Source: Duganella rivi (GTDB taxonomy: Bacteria > Pseudomonadota > Gammaproteobacteria > Burkholderiales > Burkholderiaceae_D). Taken from it: a stretch of DNA of 64,000 nt. Both the position numbers and the translations under genes were made by a program. The stretch is from contig NZ_WWCK01000002.1 of assembly GCF_009857435.1 (NCBI RefSeq), positions 434,001 through 498,000 on the forward strand. The letters are read 5' to 3'. This document shows, in pieces, positions 36,113 through 44,697 of the stretch (position 1 is the first letter of the stretch; the number at the start of each line of letters is the position of its first letter). The notes under the pieces were generated by a model that saw only the letters and a list, made by a program, of their open reading frames with translations, was not told the DNA's origin and did not search any database.

Positions 36113-38023
36113 GTGGTTCAAGACGTTGCATCCGCAGCGCCAGCCGCCGACGAGGAGCCAGAAGCTCCAGGTGCCGGCTTGCCTATTGGTTTGGGAAAGC
36201 TGGCGGACGGGATATACATTGATCTGAGTATGAGCAAACCGGCGCTGGTCGCTGCGGTGACGCACGTATTTCAGTCGGGCTGGTTCTTCGTAGGGCTCGA
36301 TTATCCTGCGCTGATGAAGGCGCTGTACGATGTCGGCCCCGATCTTGGCGATAAACAGGCGCTCCGCATTGCCGACGACGTGCGCGTATTCGACGGCAAC
36401 CGGCTGGCGCTGTACAAGTCGCCGAAGATGAGCCTCTCGTACGCCGAGTACTACTTCCAGCAGCTGTACCAGGAAGAGATCACGCTGCCCGATGGCACCG
36501 TGATTCCCGAACGCCCGGTGCATCTCGACATCGACGAGTTCATCGCCGATATGTGGAACAAGGGCGTCCGCTTCGGCATCGACGTGGCGGCCGTGAAGGC
36601 GGCCATGGCCTCGGCCAAGCCCGATCGCATTACCTTCGCCACCGACCTTGAGCCCGAGAAGGGGCAGGACGCCACCGTGGTGGAGGTATCTTCCGATCTG
36701 CATCGCAGCAATGCGCCGAAGGCGCGCGCCGATGGCCGCATCGATCTGCAAAGCTTCCAGAACCGCTTCCCGCAAATTAAGGCCAACATGCAGCTGCTGA
36801 AAAAGCTGCCGCCGATACCGGGCTTGCCAGGCTTTGACCTGGCGGGCCGTAAGACCGATCCCGAGCCGCCTAAAGATCTGACACTGCGCTTCCTCGCCGG
36901 CGAAGGCACGGAAGCCAAGATGTTCGAGGACGGCGAGTACCTGGTCTCTACGCGCGAAGGCTTCTTGAGCGTGGACTCGAAGTCGAACCGCATTTCCATC
37001 ACCGATAAAATCGTCAGCCTTGAAGGCGTGAGCGGCCGCACTACCGGCAACCTGGAACTGACCGGCGCTTATGAGGAATTCGGCGACGTGCAGGAGCAGC
37101 GCGACGTCAACGGCGGCGACATCACGGTGCACGGCCATGTCTACGGCAATATCAATTCGCGCGGCGGCACGGTGGTGCTGGATCAGAATCTGGTTAACGG
37201 CAGCGTGCATAACGAGGCCGGGAATATCAACATCGCCGGCGTGGCGTCCAATTCGGTGATCTATGCGGCCAATGGCGCCATCACGCTGAATCGTGCCGAG
37301 AACTGCGTGATCTCCGGCTCCATCGTTAAATTGGTTGAAGCCTCCAACTGCGAAATCGTCGCCGATGAATTGTTCATCGAAGTGGCGGAAGGCTGCGCCA
37401 TTGCCGGCCGCAACGTGGAACTGGAAAGCGCCGGCCCGCGCCGCCGCACGGAGATGGTGATCTACGTGCTGGTGAAGGATGTGACGCAGTTCGATCAGGA
37501 GATCGCGGAGCTGGATCAGCGGGTGGCCGCTTTCGCACAAGCGAATGAGGCTAATCAGCAGGAGATCGATACGCTGTCCGCGATGCCGGACGTGCGGCGC
37601 TATCTCGCGCTGGCCGCCAAGCTGCGCACGCAGGAATTGGTACTGACACCAGAACAGGGGCAGCACCTGCGCAAGATCGCCGGCGCGGTGGCGGAGGAGG
37701 TGAAGGCCCTGCAAAAGCTGCAGCAGGATTTGCAGGCAGGCCAGACGCAGCACAAGCTGCTGACGGATCGCCTGGCGCGCGTGATCGAGCAGAAGGTGGA
37801 GGCGGCGGGCATTGCGCGCTGCGGCCTGCACATGGTCAGCGGTGAGACCATGGTGCGCACCATGCCGTTTGCAGCCGATACCACGGCCATCCGCGCGCTG
37901 CCGCCCAAGGATCTGAAGGCGCGCTTGCGCGGCACGCCGAGCGGCGGTGAGCTGTTGTTTGCTGAAAGCGCGGGATCGCTGGACTGGCACTTGAACCCGC
38001 GCCAGCGGCCTGTGTCCCCTTGA
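36113..38023 (+). CDS. FapA-like (DUF342) protein, first of a tandem pair
   Basis: This 636-residue protein belongs to the FapA/DUF342 group. An N-terminal alpha/beta region (residues 25-250) leads to the typical right-handed beta-helix domain (about 265-455), recognisable by GFLSVDSKSNRI, NLELTGAYEEFGDVQEQ, NGGDITVHGHVYGNINSRGG and repeated short hydrophobic strands, followed by a coiled-coil segment (about 455-575) and a short tail. FapA proteins affect flagellar placement in Vibrio and may form polar scaffolds, but no flagellar gene is in the window. It starts at GTG 36113 behind GGAGGA. A paralogue follows after 100 bases. A GCGCCAGC/GCTGGCGC inverted repeat spans its stop (37999-38035). 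Confidence 0.85.
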   Translation: MVQDVASAAPAADEEPEAPGAGLPIGLGKLADGIYIDLSMSKPALVAAVTHVFQSGWFFVGLDYPALMKALYDVGPDLGDKQALRIADDVRVFDGNRLALYKSPKMSLSYAEYYFQQLYQEEITLPDGTVIPERPVHLDIDEFIADMWNKGVRFGIDVAAVKAAMASAKPDRITFATDLEPEKGQDATVVEVSSDLHRSNAPKARADGRIDLQSFQNRFPQIKANMQLLKKLPPIPGLPGFDLAGRKTDPEPPKDLTLRFLAGEGTEAKMFEDGEYLVSTREGFLSVDSKSNRISITDKIVSLEGVSGRTTGNLELTGAYEEFGDVQEQRDVNGGDITVHGHVYGNINSRGGTVVLDQNLVNGSVHNEAGNINIAGVASNSVIYAANGAITLNRAENCVISGSIVKLVEASNCEIVADELFIEVAEGCAIAGRNVELESAGPRRRTEMVIYVLVKDVTQFDQEIAELDQRVAAFAQANEANQQEIDTLSAMPDVRRYLALAAKLRTQELVLTPEQGQHLRKIAGAVAEEVKALQKLQQDLQAGQTQHKLLTDRLARVIEQKVEAAGIARCGLHMVSGETMVRTMPFAADTTAIRALPPKDLKARLRGTPSGGELLFAESAGSLDWHLNPRQRPVSP

Positions 38024-38123
38024 AGCGGCTGGCGCAAGCCCTGCGTAACATGCTAATCTTGGGCTAACATCAAAAAGTGAAGGGCTGTTCAGGCCCGACG
38101 TACATTTATCTGGGGATTGCACT

Positions 38124-39992
38124 GTGTCAGACGACGCTACGGCGCTGGAACAAACTGCGGAAGGCGATCTGCCTGCAGCGATCGTCAAACGCGTGGACGG
38201 CATTTACTTTTCATCGGATGCCGCAGCAGTCGCTTGCTTGTCTGCGGTGAGCCAGATCTTCCTCAGCAGCGCTTACTTTGCCGGGATTGATTACGCGGTG
38301 TTCAGCAAGATGCTGTACAACGTCGGCCCTGATCTGCCGGAGAACTTGCGCGACAAGCCACTGCTGCGCTTTGCCGACAGCATAGAACCCTTCCATGCGG
38401 CGCGCCGCGTCCTGTACAAGACCGTCAAGATCATCAACGGCGAGGCTGAGTATTACTTTGAGCCGGTGTTTTTTGAAGTGCCGGATTTGCCGCCGCAGCC
38501 TGCGCGTTTGAACTTTGACGAATTCGTGTCCGATATGTGGGTCAAGGGTATCCGCTTCGGCATTGATGCACCGGCGGTGCGCGACGTGATCGGCACCGGG
38601 CGGCTGGCGCGCATCATCGTGGCGCGGCGCTTGAATGCGACGCCGGGCAAGGACGCTACCATCGTTGAAGTGTCGCAGGATATCCACCGCAGTAATGCGC
38701 CGCTGGAGAAGGCCGACGGCAAGCTCGATTGGCAGACATTCCAGAATCGCTTCCCGCAGGTGAAGCCCAATGTGAAGCTGCTGCGCAAGGTGCCGCGCAC
38801 GCCCGGCGTTAGAGGTTATGAGTTGTCCGGCCTGGTGCTGGAGCCGCCGGTGCCCAAGGATATTGAGCTGACCAGCGTGGCCGGCGAGGGCACGGTGATT
38901 GAGAATGTGCGCGGCGTGGAGTTCCTGGTGTCTGCGGTTGAGGGCTTCTTGAGCGTGGATCCGGGCTCCAAGCGCTTGTCGATAGGGCCGAAGATCATCA
39001 GCCGCGAAGGCGTCAGCGCGCGCACCACCGGCAATTTGCAGCTCACCGGCGAGTACGAGGAATTCGGCGATGTGCAGGAGCAGCGCTCGGTTGAAGGCGG
39101 CAATATCACCATTCATGGCGACGTGTTCGGGAATATCATCTCGCGTGGTGGCGACATCGTATTGAGTAAAAATCTGATGGGCGGCACGGCCACCAACGCG
39201 GATGGCGCGATACGCGTGCAGGGCGTGGCGTCGGGTGCGGTGTTGCAGACCAAGCGCGGTGAGATTGCGCTGGCGCGGGCCGAGAGCTGCATCATCACCG
39301 GCACGCGCGTGGTGATCGGAGAGGCCAGCAATTGCGAAATCATTGCCGAGGAGGTGGTGATCAAGGTGGCCGAGGGCTGTGCCATCGCCGCGCGCAAGAT
39401 CGAGATTGTGCATGCAGGGCCGCGCAAGCAGAACGAGATGCTGCTGTATGCGCTGGTGCCGGATACCTCCAAGTTTGACAAGAAGATCGCCGAGTTGCAG
39501 CCCAAGGTGCAGCAGGCCGCGCGCGAAGCGGATGTGCGCAAGGCGGAGATGGATGCGATTACCAGTCAGACCGAGGTGCGCAACTACCTGACGCTGGCCA
39601 CGCGCGTGCGCAAGCGCGAGGTGACGCTGACGCCGGAGCAGGAGCCGTTATTCCACAAGATGGCGGAAGCGGTCGGCCCGTCGCTGCGGCAGGTGGCGAA
39701 GATTTCGCTGAAGGTGAAAGCGGCGCAGGTGCAGCAGGAGCAGGCGCAGGAAGAAGTCAACCAGGTGCTGCGGCAGAAGGCCGCCGTGCAGCGCGGCTCG
39801 CGTTGCGTGGTGGAGCTGTTGACCGGCGACGTGCTGCTGCGAACCATGAGCTTTGTGCCGGGCGATCCACCGCCATACGACCGGCCGGCCAAAGAGGTCA
39901 AAGCCAAAGTGCGCACGGCAGTGCCGGGAATGACGGTGCTACACAACGGCCACATAGGCCCGATCAACTGGGCGCCTTATTTGCCGGATTGA
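38124..39992 (+). CDS. FapA-like (DUF342) protein, second of a tandem pair
   Basis: The 622-residue protein is a paralogue of the preceding gene along its whole length: both share the N-terminal region with YAVFSKMLYNVGPDL versus YPALMKALYDVGPDL, the DIHRSNAP motif, GFLSVD, GVSARTTGNLQLTGEYEEFG and the beta-helix repeats, and both end in a coiled coil (about 445-565). Divergence is considerable outside these blocks, so the duplication is old. It starts at GTG 38124. Its stop codon lies in a 12-base triple tandem repeat. Function is inferred only by family; a multimeric scaffold is plausible. Confidence 0.85.
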   Translation: MSDDATALEQTAEGDLPAAIVKRVDGIYFSSDAAAVACLSAVSQIFLSSAYFAGIDYAVFSKMLYNVGPDLPENLRDKPLLRFADSIEPFHAARRVLYKTVKIINGEAEYYFEPVFFEVPDLPPQPARLNFDEFVSDMWVKGIRFGIDAPAVRDVIGTGRLARIIVARRLNATPGKDATIVEVSQDIHRSNAPLEKADGKLDWQTFQNRFPQVKPNVKLLRKVPRTPGVRGYELSGLVLEPPVPKDIELTSVAGEGTVIENVRGVEFLVSAVEGFLSVDPGSKRLSIGPKIISREGVSARTTGNLQLTGEYEEFGDVQEQRSVEGGNITIHGDVFGNIISRGGDIVLSKNLMGGTATNADGAIRVQGVASGAVLQTKRGEIALARAESCIITGTRVVIGEASNCEIIAEEVVIKVAEGCAIAARKIEIVHAGPRKQNEMLLYALVPDTSKFDKKIAELQPKVQQAAREADVRKAEMDAITSQTEVRNYLTLATRVRKREVTLTPEQEPLFHKMAEAVGPSLRQVAKISLKVKAAQVQQEQAQEEVNQVLRQKAAVQRGSRCVVELLTGDVLLRTMSFVPGDPPPYDRPAKEVKAKVRTAVPGMTVLHNGHIGPINWAPYLPD

Positions 39993-40016
39993 TTGCCGGA
40001 TTGATTGCCGGATTAA
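39981..40016. repeat. Triple 12-base tandem repeat spanning a stop codon
   Basis: TTGCCGGATTGA occurs at 39981-39992 and 39993-40004, and once more with a final change to TTAA at 40005-40016. Each unit reads Leu-Pro-Asp-stop in the frame of the FapA-like gene, giving three stop codons in a row. The third unit contains the stop codon of the convergent LysR gene. It looks like a recent slippage duplication. Confidence 0.9.
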
Positions 40017-40903
40017 GTCCGGCGCAGGGCGGTGACGAGTTCGCGGGCGTAGCCGGGGAGGGCGGCTTCGTCGCGGACGCAGATCAGTAGTTTGCGGTCT
40101 GCCCATTCATCGCTTAACTTCACGATGCGTAGATCATCCGGGCTGCGGCGCGCTGCCGTTTCAGGCAGGATGGCGAGGCCCGCGCCGCTGGCGGCCATGC
40201 GGCACATCGCTTCAAAGCTGCGCAACCTGATCTTGCAATGCATGCGCCGCCCCAGCCGCGCCGCCTGCTCGGCCGCATACTGTTGCAAGGCGCTGTCCCC
40301 TGCAAGCCCAATAAAGTCATGGCCCAGCGCCGCCGCAAACGCCACATGTCGCTTGTGCCCCAACGCGTGCGCCAGCGGATGGCCGCGCGCCATTACCAGC
40401 ACCAGCGGATCATCGCGGAACGGGAAAGTCTGCAACGCAGCCCGATCTACCGCATCGCTGATGATGCCGATATCCGCCGCACCATCCGCCACCGCCTGCA
40501 CAATATCGCGGCTCAGGCGCTCTTCCAGATTAATGCTCAACTGCGGATGCGCAGCGAGGAAGGCCGCAAGGGCGTCGGGAAGGAACTCGGTCATTGCAGA
40601 CGTGTTGCACAGCAAGCGCACCTGTCCCTTGAGCCCAGTGGCAAACTGCGCCAACTCCGCCTGCATATCCTCCACCTGCCGCAAAATCGTGCGTGCATGC
40701 TGCAACAGCGTCCGTCCAGCTTCGGTCAACTCCGCACCACGCCGGCCGCGCTGCAGCAGCGGCACATTAAGCGCCTCCTCCATGCCGCGCACGCGCGCAC
40801 TGGCCGACGGCAGCGCCAAGTGCGCCAACGCCGCACCAGCAGTAATGCTGCCGCTCTCCGCGATATGGATAAACAGCTTAAGGTCAGTCAGATCGAAGCG
40901 CAT
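40013..40903 (-). CDS. LysR-family transcriptional regulator
   Basis: The 296-residue regulator has an N-terminal winged helix-turn-helix (DLTDLKLFIHIAESGSITAGA, RVRGMEEALNVPLLQR) and a substrate-binding domain starting near residue 90 (GQVRLLCNTSAMTEFLPDAL). It is divergent from the TauE/SafE exporter gene, 77 bases away, and such regulators commonly control the divergent gene together with themselves. The inducer is unknown. The end overlaps the repeat after the FapA-like gene. Confidence 0.9.
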   Translation of the reverse strand: MRFDLTDLKLFIHIAESGSITAGAALAHLALPSASARVRGMEEALNVPLLQRGRRGAELTEAGRTLLQHARTILRQVEDMQAELAQFATGLKGQVRLLCNTSAMTEFLPDALAAFLAAHPQLSINLEERLSRDIVQAVADGAADIGIISDAVDRAALQTFPFRDDPLVLVMARGHPLAHALGHKRHVAFAAALGHDFIGLAGDSALQQYAAEQAARLGRRMHCKIRLRSFEAMCRMAASGAGLAILPETAARRSPDDLRIVKLSDEWADRKLLICVRDEAALPGYARELVTALRRT

Positions 40904-40980
40904 AGCCTATGGAATTTCCGAAGTCTGACGCAGTATATTCCAGATTTTCAGCCTTGCGATGGCGCGGCACAATGGCGGCC

Positions 40981-41706
40981 ATGGATACCTTGTTTATTGC
41001 CTTAGTCTTCGTGCTGGCCGGTGTTATTAAAGGCGTAACCGGCATGGGCCTGCCGACAGTGGCGGTCGCCTTGCTCACGCTGCGCATGCCGCCACTGGAA
41101 GCTGCAGCACTGCTGATTGTGCCTTCGTCAGTAACGAATGTATGGCAACTGGCAGCGGGATCGGCTATTTACCCATTATGGCTGCGCTTCCGCTGGCTGC
41201 TGCTGGCAGTCTGCATCGGCACCGCCTGCGCGGCGCTGCTCACCGCTGCCTCCGCAGCCGCCTGGAGCGGGGCGGTACTCGGGCTGGCGCTGGCGGGCTA
41301 CGGCCTGCTGGGACTGACCGGTTGGCGCATGCATGTACCGCCGGCGGCCGAACGCTGGGCCGGGCCGCTGGCTGGCGCCGCCACCGGCTTCATGGCCGGC
41401 GTTACCGGCGTGTTCGTGATGCCGGTCGCTCCCTACCTACAAGCGCTCAATCTGGGCAAGGATGATTTGATCCAAGCCATGGGCATGGCCTTCACCGTTT
41501 CCACGCTGGCGTTGGCCGTCATGCTGGCCGTGCGCGGTGAATGGCACGCCGCGGCCGCAGGTAGCTCGCTGCTGGCGCTGATCCCAGCCGGCATCGGCAT
41601 GGCGCTCGGTCAATGGCTGCGCGAACGCATGTCGCCGGACTTATTCCGCCGCTGCTTCTTTATCGCGCTGCTGGCGCTGGGCGTGCACCAGCTAATTAGA
41701 ACGTGA
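40981..41706 (+). CDS. TauE/SafE family anion exporter
   Basis: The 241-residue membrane protein has eight predicted helices and the family's duplicated layout; the first half has VLAGVIKGVTGMGLPTVAVALL and the second GAATGFMAGVTGVFVMPVAPYL, each with the Gly-rich turn typical of TauE/SafE. Members export sulfite, sulfoacetate or other organic anions. I choose ATG 40981 since a transmembrane helix begins at once; ATG 40972 is nearly as good, while an upstream in-frame reading from 40909 would fill the promoter space shared with the LysR gene. The substrate may be the inducer of that regulator. Confidence 0.85.
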   Translation: MDTLFIALVFVLAGVIKGVTGMGLPTVAVALLTLRMPPLEAAALLIVPSSVTNVWQLAAGSAIYPLWLRFRWLLLAVCIGTACAALLTAASAAAWSGAVLGLALAGYGLLGLTGWRMHVPPAAERWAGPLAGAATGFMAGVTGVFVMPVAPYLQALNLGKDDLIQAMGMAFTVSTLALAVMLAVRGEWHAAAAGSSLLALIPAGIGMALGQWLRERMSPDLFRRCFFIALLALGVHQLIRT

Positions 41707-42091
41707 TTTTGCCGCGCAGCTGTTTGCGCTCGCCATCCTTGGCTTTGCCTTCGAGGCGGCGTCGCTGAGAGCCGAGAGTGGGCTTGGTGGCGCGGCGCAC
41801 GGTCGGCAGCACGGCCACGCTATCGACCATCTCCTGCAAACGGCGCAAGGCATCGGCCTTGTTGGCGCCGAGGCTGCGCGACTGCTGCGCCTTCAGCACC
41901 ACCACACCTTCGCGCGTGAGGCGGCTGTCGCGCAAAGCCAGCAAGCGCTCCTTGATATGGTCGGGCAGGGACGAAGCGGCAATGTCAAAGCGCACGTGCA
42001 CGGCGTTCGACACCTTGTTCACGTTCTGGCCGCCCGGCCCTTGGGCGCGGATGGCGGTGAATTCCACTTCGTTCGGATCGATGATGTTCAT
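41696..42091 (-). CDS. arfB: Alternative ribosome-rescue factor ArfB (YaeJ)
   Basis: The 131-residue peptidyl-tRNA hydrolase rescues ribosomes stalled at the end of broken messages. It carries the catalytic GGQ in RAQGPGGQNVNKVSNAVHVRF (GGQ near residue 21), the surrounding NVNK helix, and the basic C-terminal tail (KPTLGSQRRRLEGKAKDGERKQ, here with ERKQ) that inserts into the ribosomal entry channel. I use ATG 42091, which starts the conserved MNIIDPNEVEF; a longer reading adds residues not seen in the family. The end overlaps the TauE/SafE gene by 11 bases. Confidence 0.94.
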   Translation of the reverse strand: MNIIDPNEVEFTAIRAQGPGGQNVNKVSNAVHVRFDIAASSLPDHIKERLLALRDSRLTREGVVVLKAQQSRSLGANKADALRRLQEMVDSVAVLPTVRRATKPTLGSQRRRLEGKAKDGERKQLRGKITF

Positions 42092-42206
42092 GCTGCGATT
42101 GTAGCAAACACGCGCCATCCGCTGGTTTAGATTGATTCGCGTCAACGCCCGCAAGCAAGCGCGCGGTTAGGATGGCACTTGCTGTTCTCCGAACGAAAGG
42201 AACATC

Positions 42207-42683
42207 ATGTCTTCTTCGATAACGCAAGCCACCGCAGGCGAGGCGCGCCAGTACCTGGTATTCCGGCTGGGCGGACTCGATTACGCGTTGGACTTCAATA
42301 AGGTGCAAGAGCTGCGGCCCTTGCAGGCGCTGGAGCGCTTTTCGTCGGATGGGGAAATCGTCACTGGCGTGGTGGTGTCGCGCGGCGTGATTATGCCGAT
42401 CGTCGATATGCGCATCGCCTTCGGGCCGCGTCCTCCGCAGCACGACCCGCTGACGGATGTGATCATCCTCAAGCTGACCAGCTGTGTGATGGGGATGGTG
42501 GTGGACGGCGTGACCGACATCGTCGCACTGAAGCCGGAGCAGATCGAGCCGATTGCCGGCGCCGGCGCGGTCGATTATCTGGTGGGATTGGGGGATTTAG
42601 AAGGGCGCCGGCTGATCGTGGTCGACATCGATAAGCTGATGTCGATCCGCAAAGTCCAATTCGGTGCCCGGCAGGCAGCTTAG
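42207..42683 (+). CDS. cheW: CheW-like chemotaxis coupling protein
   Basis: The 158-residue single-domain CheW protein (QYLVFRLGGLDYALDFNKVQEL, VVVSRGVIMPIVDMRIAFG, VIILKLTSCVMGMVVDGVTDIVAL, GLGDLEGRRLIVVDIDKLM) links chemoreceptors to the CheA kinase. It stands alone here, away from any receptor or cheA gene, although a CheB-CheR hybrid is 18 kb upstream. AAAGGAAC lies before ATG 42207. The stop overlaps that of the convergent ABC-F gene. The 115 bases to arfB hold nothing I can name. Confidence 0.93.
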   Translation: MSSSITQATAGEARQYLVFRLGGLDYALDFNKVQELRPLQALERFSSDGEIVTGVVVSRGVIMPIVDMRIAFGPRPPQHDPLTDVIILKLTSCVMGMVVDGVTDIVALKPEQIEPIAGAGAVDYLVGLGDLEGRRLIVVDIDKLMSIRKVQFGARQAA

Positions 42684-44686
42684 GCCAGCGCCTCCAGCTG
42701 CTCGCTCAGATCCAGCCATTCCATTTCCAGGTCGCCCAACTCCTTGGTAATCGCGGTTTGGTCGGCCAGCAGCTGTTTCAGCTTCGCCTTGTTGGCGGCG
42801 TCGTAGATCGACTCATCGCCCAACTGGGCGTCAACGTCGGCCTTCTTCGCCGTCAGCTTGGCGATTTGCTCGTCCAGCTTTTTGATCTTCTGCTCGATCG
42901 GCTTGCGCTGCGCGGATAAGCGCTGGCGATCTTCCGCCTCTTTGCGCTTTTGCTCTTTGCTTGCCGGTGGCGCGGCGACCACCGCAGGCTTGGGCGGCGC
43001 GACCGGCGACTGCACCGGGTACTCGGTCTTGTTATCCTTGCCCGCAGCCGGCAGCACGTCGGTGCCTTTACCGAGCTTGGTCTGGAACAGCCAATCCTTG
43101 TAGTCATCCAGGTCGCCATCGAACGGTTGCAGCTTGCCGTCGGCGACGATGATGAATTGGTCGGTGGTGGCACGCAGCAGGTGGCGATCGTGCGATACCA
43201 CCACCAGCGTGCCTTCAAACTGCGCCAGCGCTTCGGTCAGTGCTTCGCGGGTCTCCAAGTCCAGGTGATTGGTTGGTTCATCGAGCAGCAGCAGGTTAGG
43301 GCGCTGCCACACGATCAACGCCAAGGCCAGACGCGCCTTCTCGCCGCCGGAGAACGGCGCGATCGGGCTGGTAACCATGGTGCCTGGGAAGTTGAAACCA
43401 CCGAGGAAGTTGCGCAGTTCCTGTTCGCGCGTGGTCGGCGCAATCTTTGCCAGGTGCCACAGCGGCGATTCGTCGTGACGCAGCATTTCCACTTGGTGCT
43501 GAGCGAAGTAGCCGATGTTCAGGCCTTTTCCGGTGGTCGATTCACCGGTCAGCGGCGTCAGTTCTCCGGCGATGGTTTTGATCAGCGTCGATTTACCAGC
43601 GCCGTTAATCCCCAGCAGGCCAATACGCTGGCCGATTTGCAGCGAGAAGTTGATGTCGCGGACAATCGTCTTCTCGGTGATGTCGCCGGTTTTCTCGTTC
43701 TCGCTGCGATAGCCGGCGTTGACGTCTTCCATTACCAGCAGCGGGTTCGGTGCATTCAACGGCTCGCGGAATTCAAACGAGAATTCGGCGGCGGCGCGCA
43801 ACGGCGCCAGTTCTTCCATCTTCGCCAGCGCTTTCATGCGGCTCTGTGCCTGGCGGGCTTTCGAAGCCTTGGCCTTGAAGCGCTCAATGAACGACTCCAG
43901 GTGCGCGCGCTTGCGCTGCTGCTTTTCCATCGCGCCGGCGGCCAGCAACATCTGTGCTGCACGCTGGCGTTCAAACGCCGAGTAGTTGCCCGAGTAGCGT
44001 TTCAGCTTGCGCTCATCAATGTGCACGATGACGTTGACGATTTCGTCGAGGAAGTCGCGATCGTGGGAGATGATCAGCAGGGTGCCGGTGTAGCGTTTCA
44101 GCCAGTCTTCCAGCCAGATGATGGCGTCCAAGTCCAAGTGATTGGTTGGTTCGTCCAGCAGCAGCAGGTCGGAAGGGCACATCAGCGCTTGCGCCAGATT
44201 CAAACGCATACGCCAGCCGCCGGAGAAGCTGGCCACTGGCTGCTGCATCTGATCGAGCGAGAAGCCAAGGCCCAGCAGCAGCTGCTCGCCGCGCGACTGC
44301 ACGGTGTAGGCGTCTGCATCGGCCAAGGCGCTGTAGATCTCGCCCATGGCGATACCGTTCTCGTTGGACTCCGGCTCGGATTCCAGACGCGCCAATTCCG
44401 CTTCCAGCTTGCGCAGATTGACGTCGCCATCGATCGCGTAATCGAGAGCGGCGCGTTCCAGCGGCGGAGTTTCCTGCGCTACGTAAGCGACGCGCCATTT
44501 GGCTGGGAAGTCGATATCGCCTGCATCTGGATGCAGCTCGTTGCGCATCATGGCGAACAGGCTGGATTTACCAGCGCCGTTGGCGCCGATCAAACCGATC
44601 TTGTCGCCGGGATTGAGGGTAACGTCGACTTGTTCCAGCAGCGGCTTCACGCCGCGCATCAGGCTTACTTGGTTGAAGCGGATCAT
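42680..44686 (-). CDS. ABC-F ATPase, YheS-like
   Basis: The 668-residue protein has two ABC domains without membrane segments: Walker A GANGAGKSS and GINGAGKST, signature motifs FSGGWRMRLNLAQ and FSGGEKARLALAL, and Walker B LLLLDEPTNHLD twice. The inter-domain linker and the C-terminal coiled coil (KEAEDRQRLSAQRKPIEQKIKKLDEQ region) fit YheS, an ABC-F translation factor that binds the ribosomal E site. It is the last gene of the arsC-like-dapE-prmB unit, 11 bases after prmB. Confidence 0.92.
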   Translation of the reverse strand: MIRFNQVSLMRGVKPLLEQVDVTLNPGDKIGLIGANGAGKSSLFAMMRNELHPDAGDIDFPAKWRVAYVAQETPPLERAALDYAIDGDVNLRKLEAELARLESEPESNENGIAMGEIYSALADADAYTVQSRGEQLLLGLGFSLDQMQQPVASFSGGWRMRLNLAQALMCPSDLLLLDEPTNHLDLDAIIWLEDWLKRYTGTLLIISHDRDFLDEIVNVIVHIDERKLKRYSGNYSAFERQRAAQMLLAAGAMEKQQRKRAHLESFIERFKAKASKARQAQSRMKALAKMEELAPLRAAAEFSFEFREPLNAPNPLLVMEDVNAGYRSENEKTGDITEKTIVRDINFSLQIGQRIGLLGINGAGKSTLIKTIAGELTPLTGESTTGKGLNIGYFAQHQVEMLRHDESPLWHLAKIAPTTREQELRNFLGGFNFPGTMVTSPIAPFSGGEKARLALALIVWQRPNLLLLDEPTNHLDLETREALTEALAQFEGTLVVVSHDRHLLRATTDQFIIVADGKLQPFDGDLDDYKDWLFQTKLGKGTDVLPAAGKDNKTEYPVQSPVAPPKPAVVAAPPASKEQKRKEAEDRQRLSAQRKPIEQKIKKLDEQIAKLTAKKADVDAQLGDESIYDAANKAKLKQLLADQTAITKELGDLEMEWLDLSEQLEALA

Positions 44687-44697
44687 TCGTGTTCTTC

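Noticed and set aside
36062-38203. A 713-residue open frame antisense to the first FapA-like gene
   Set aside because: It has no ribosome binding site or recognisable domain and its extent follows the codon bias of the real gene.
40909-40980. Longer N terminus for the TauE/SafE exporter
   Set aside because: It would add a non-hydrophobic stretch before the first helix and occupy the promoter space shared with the divergent LysR gene.
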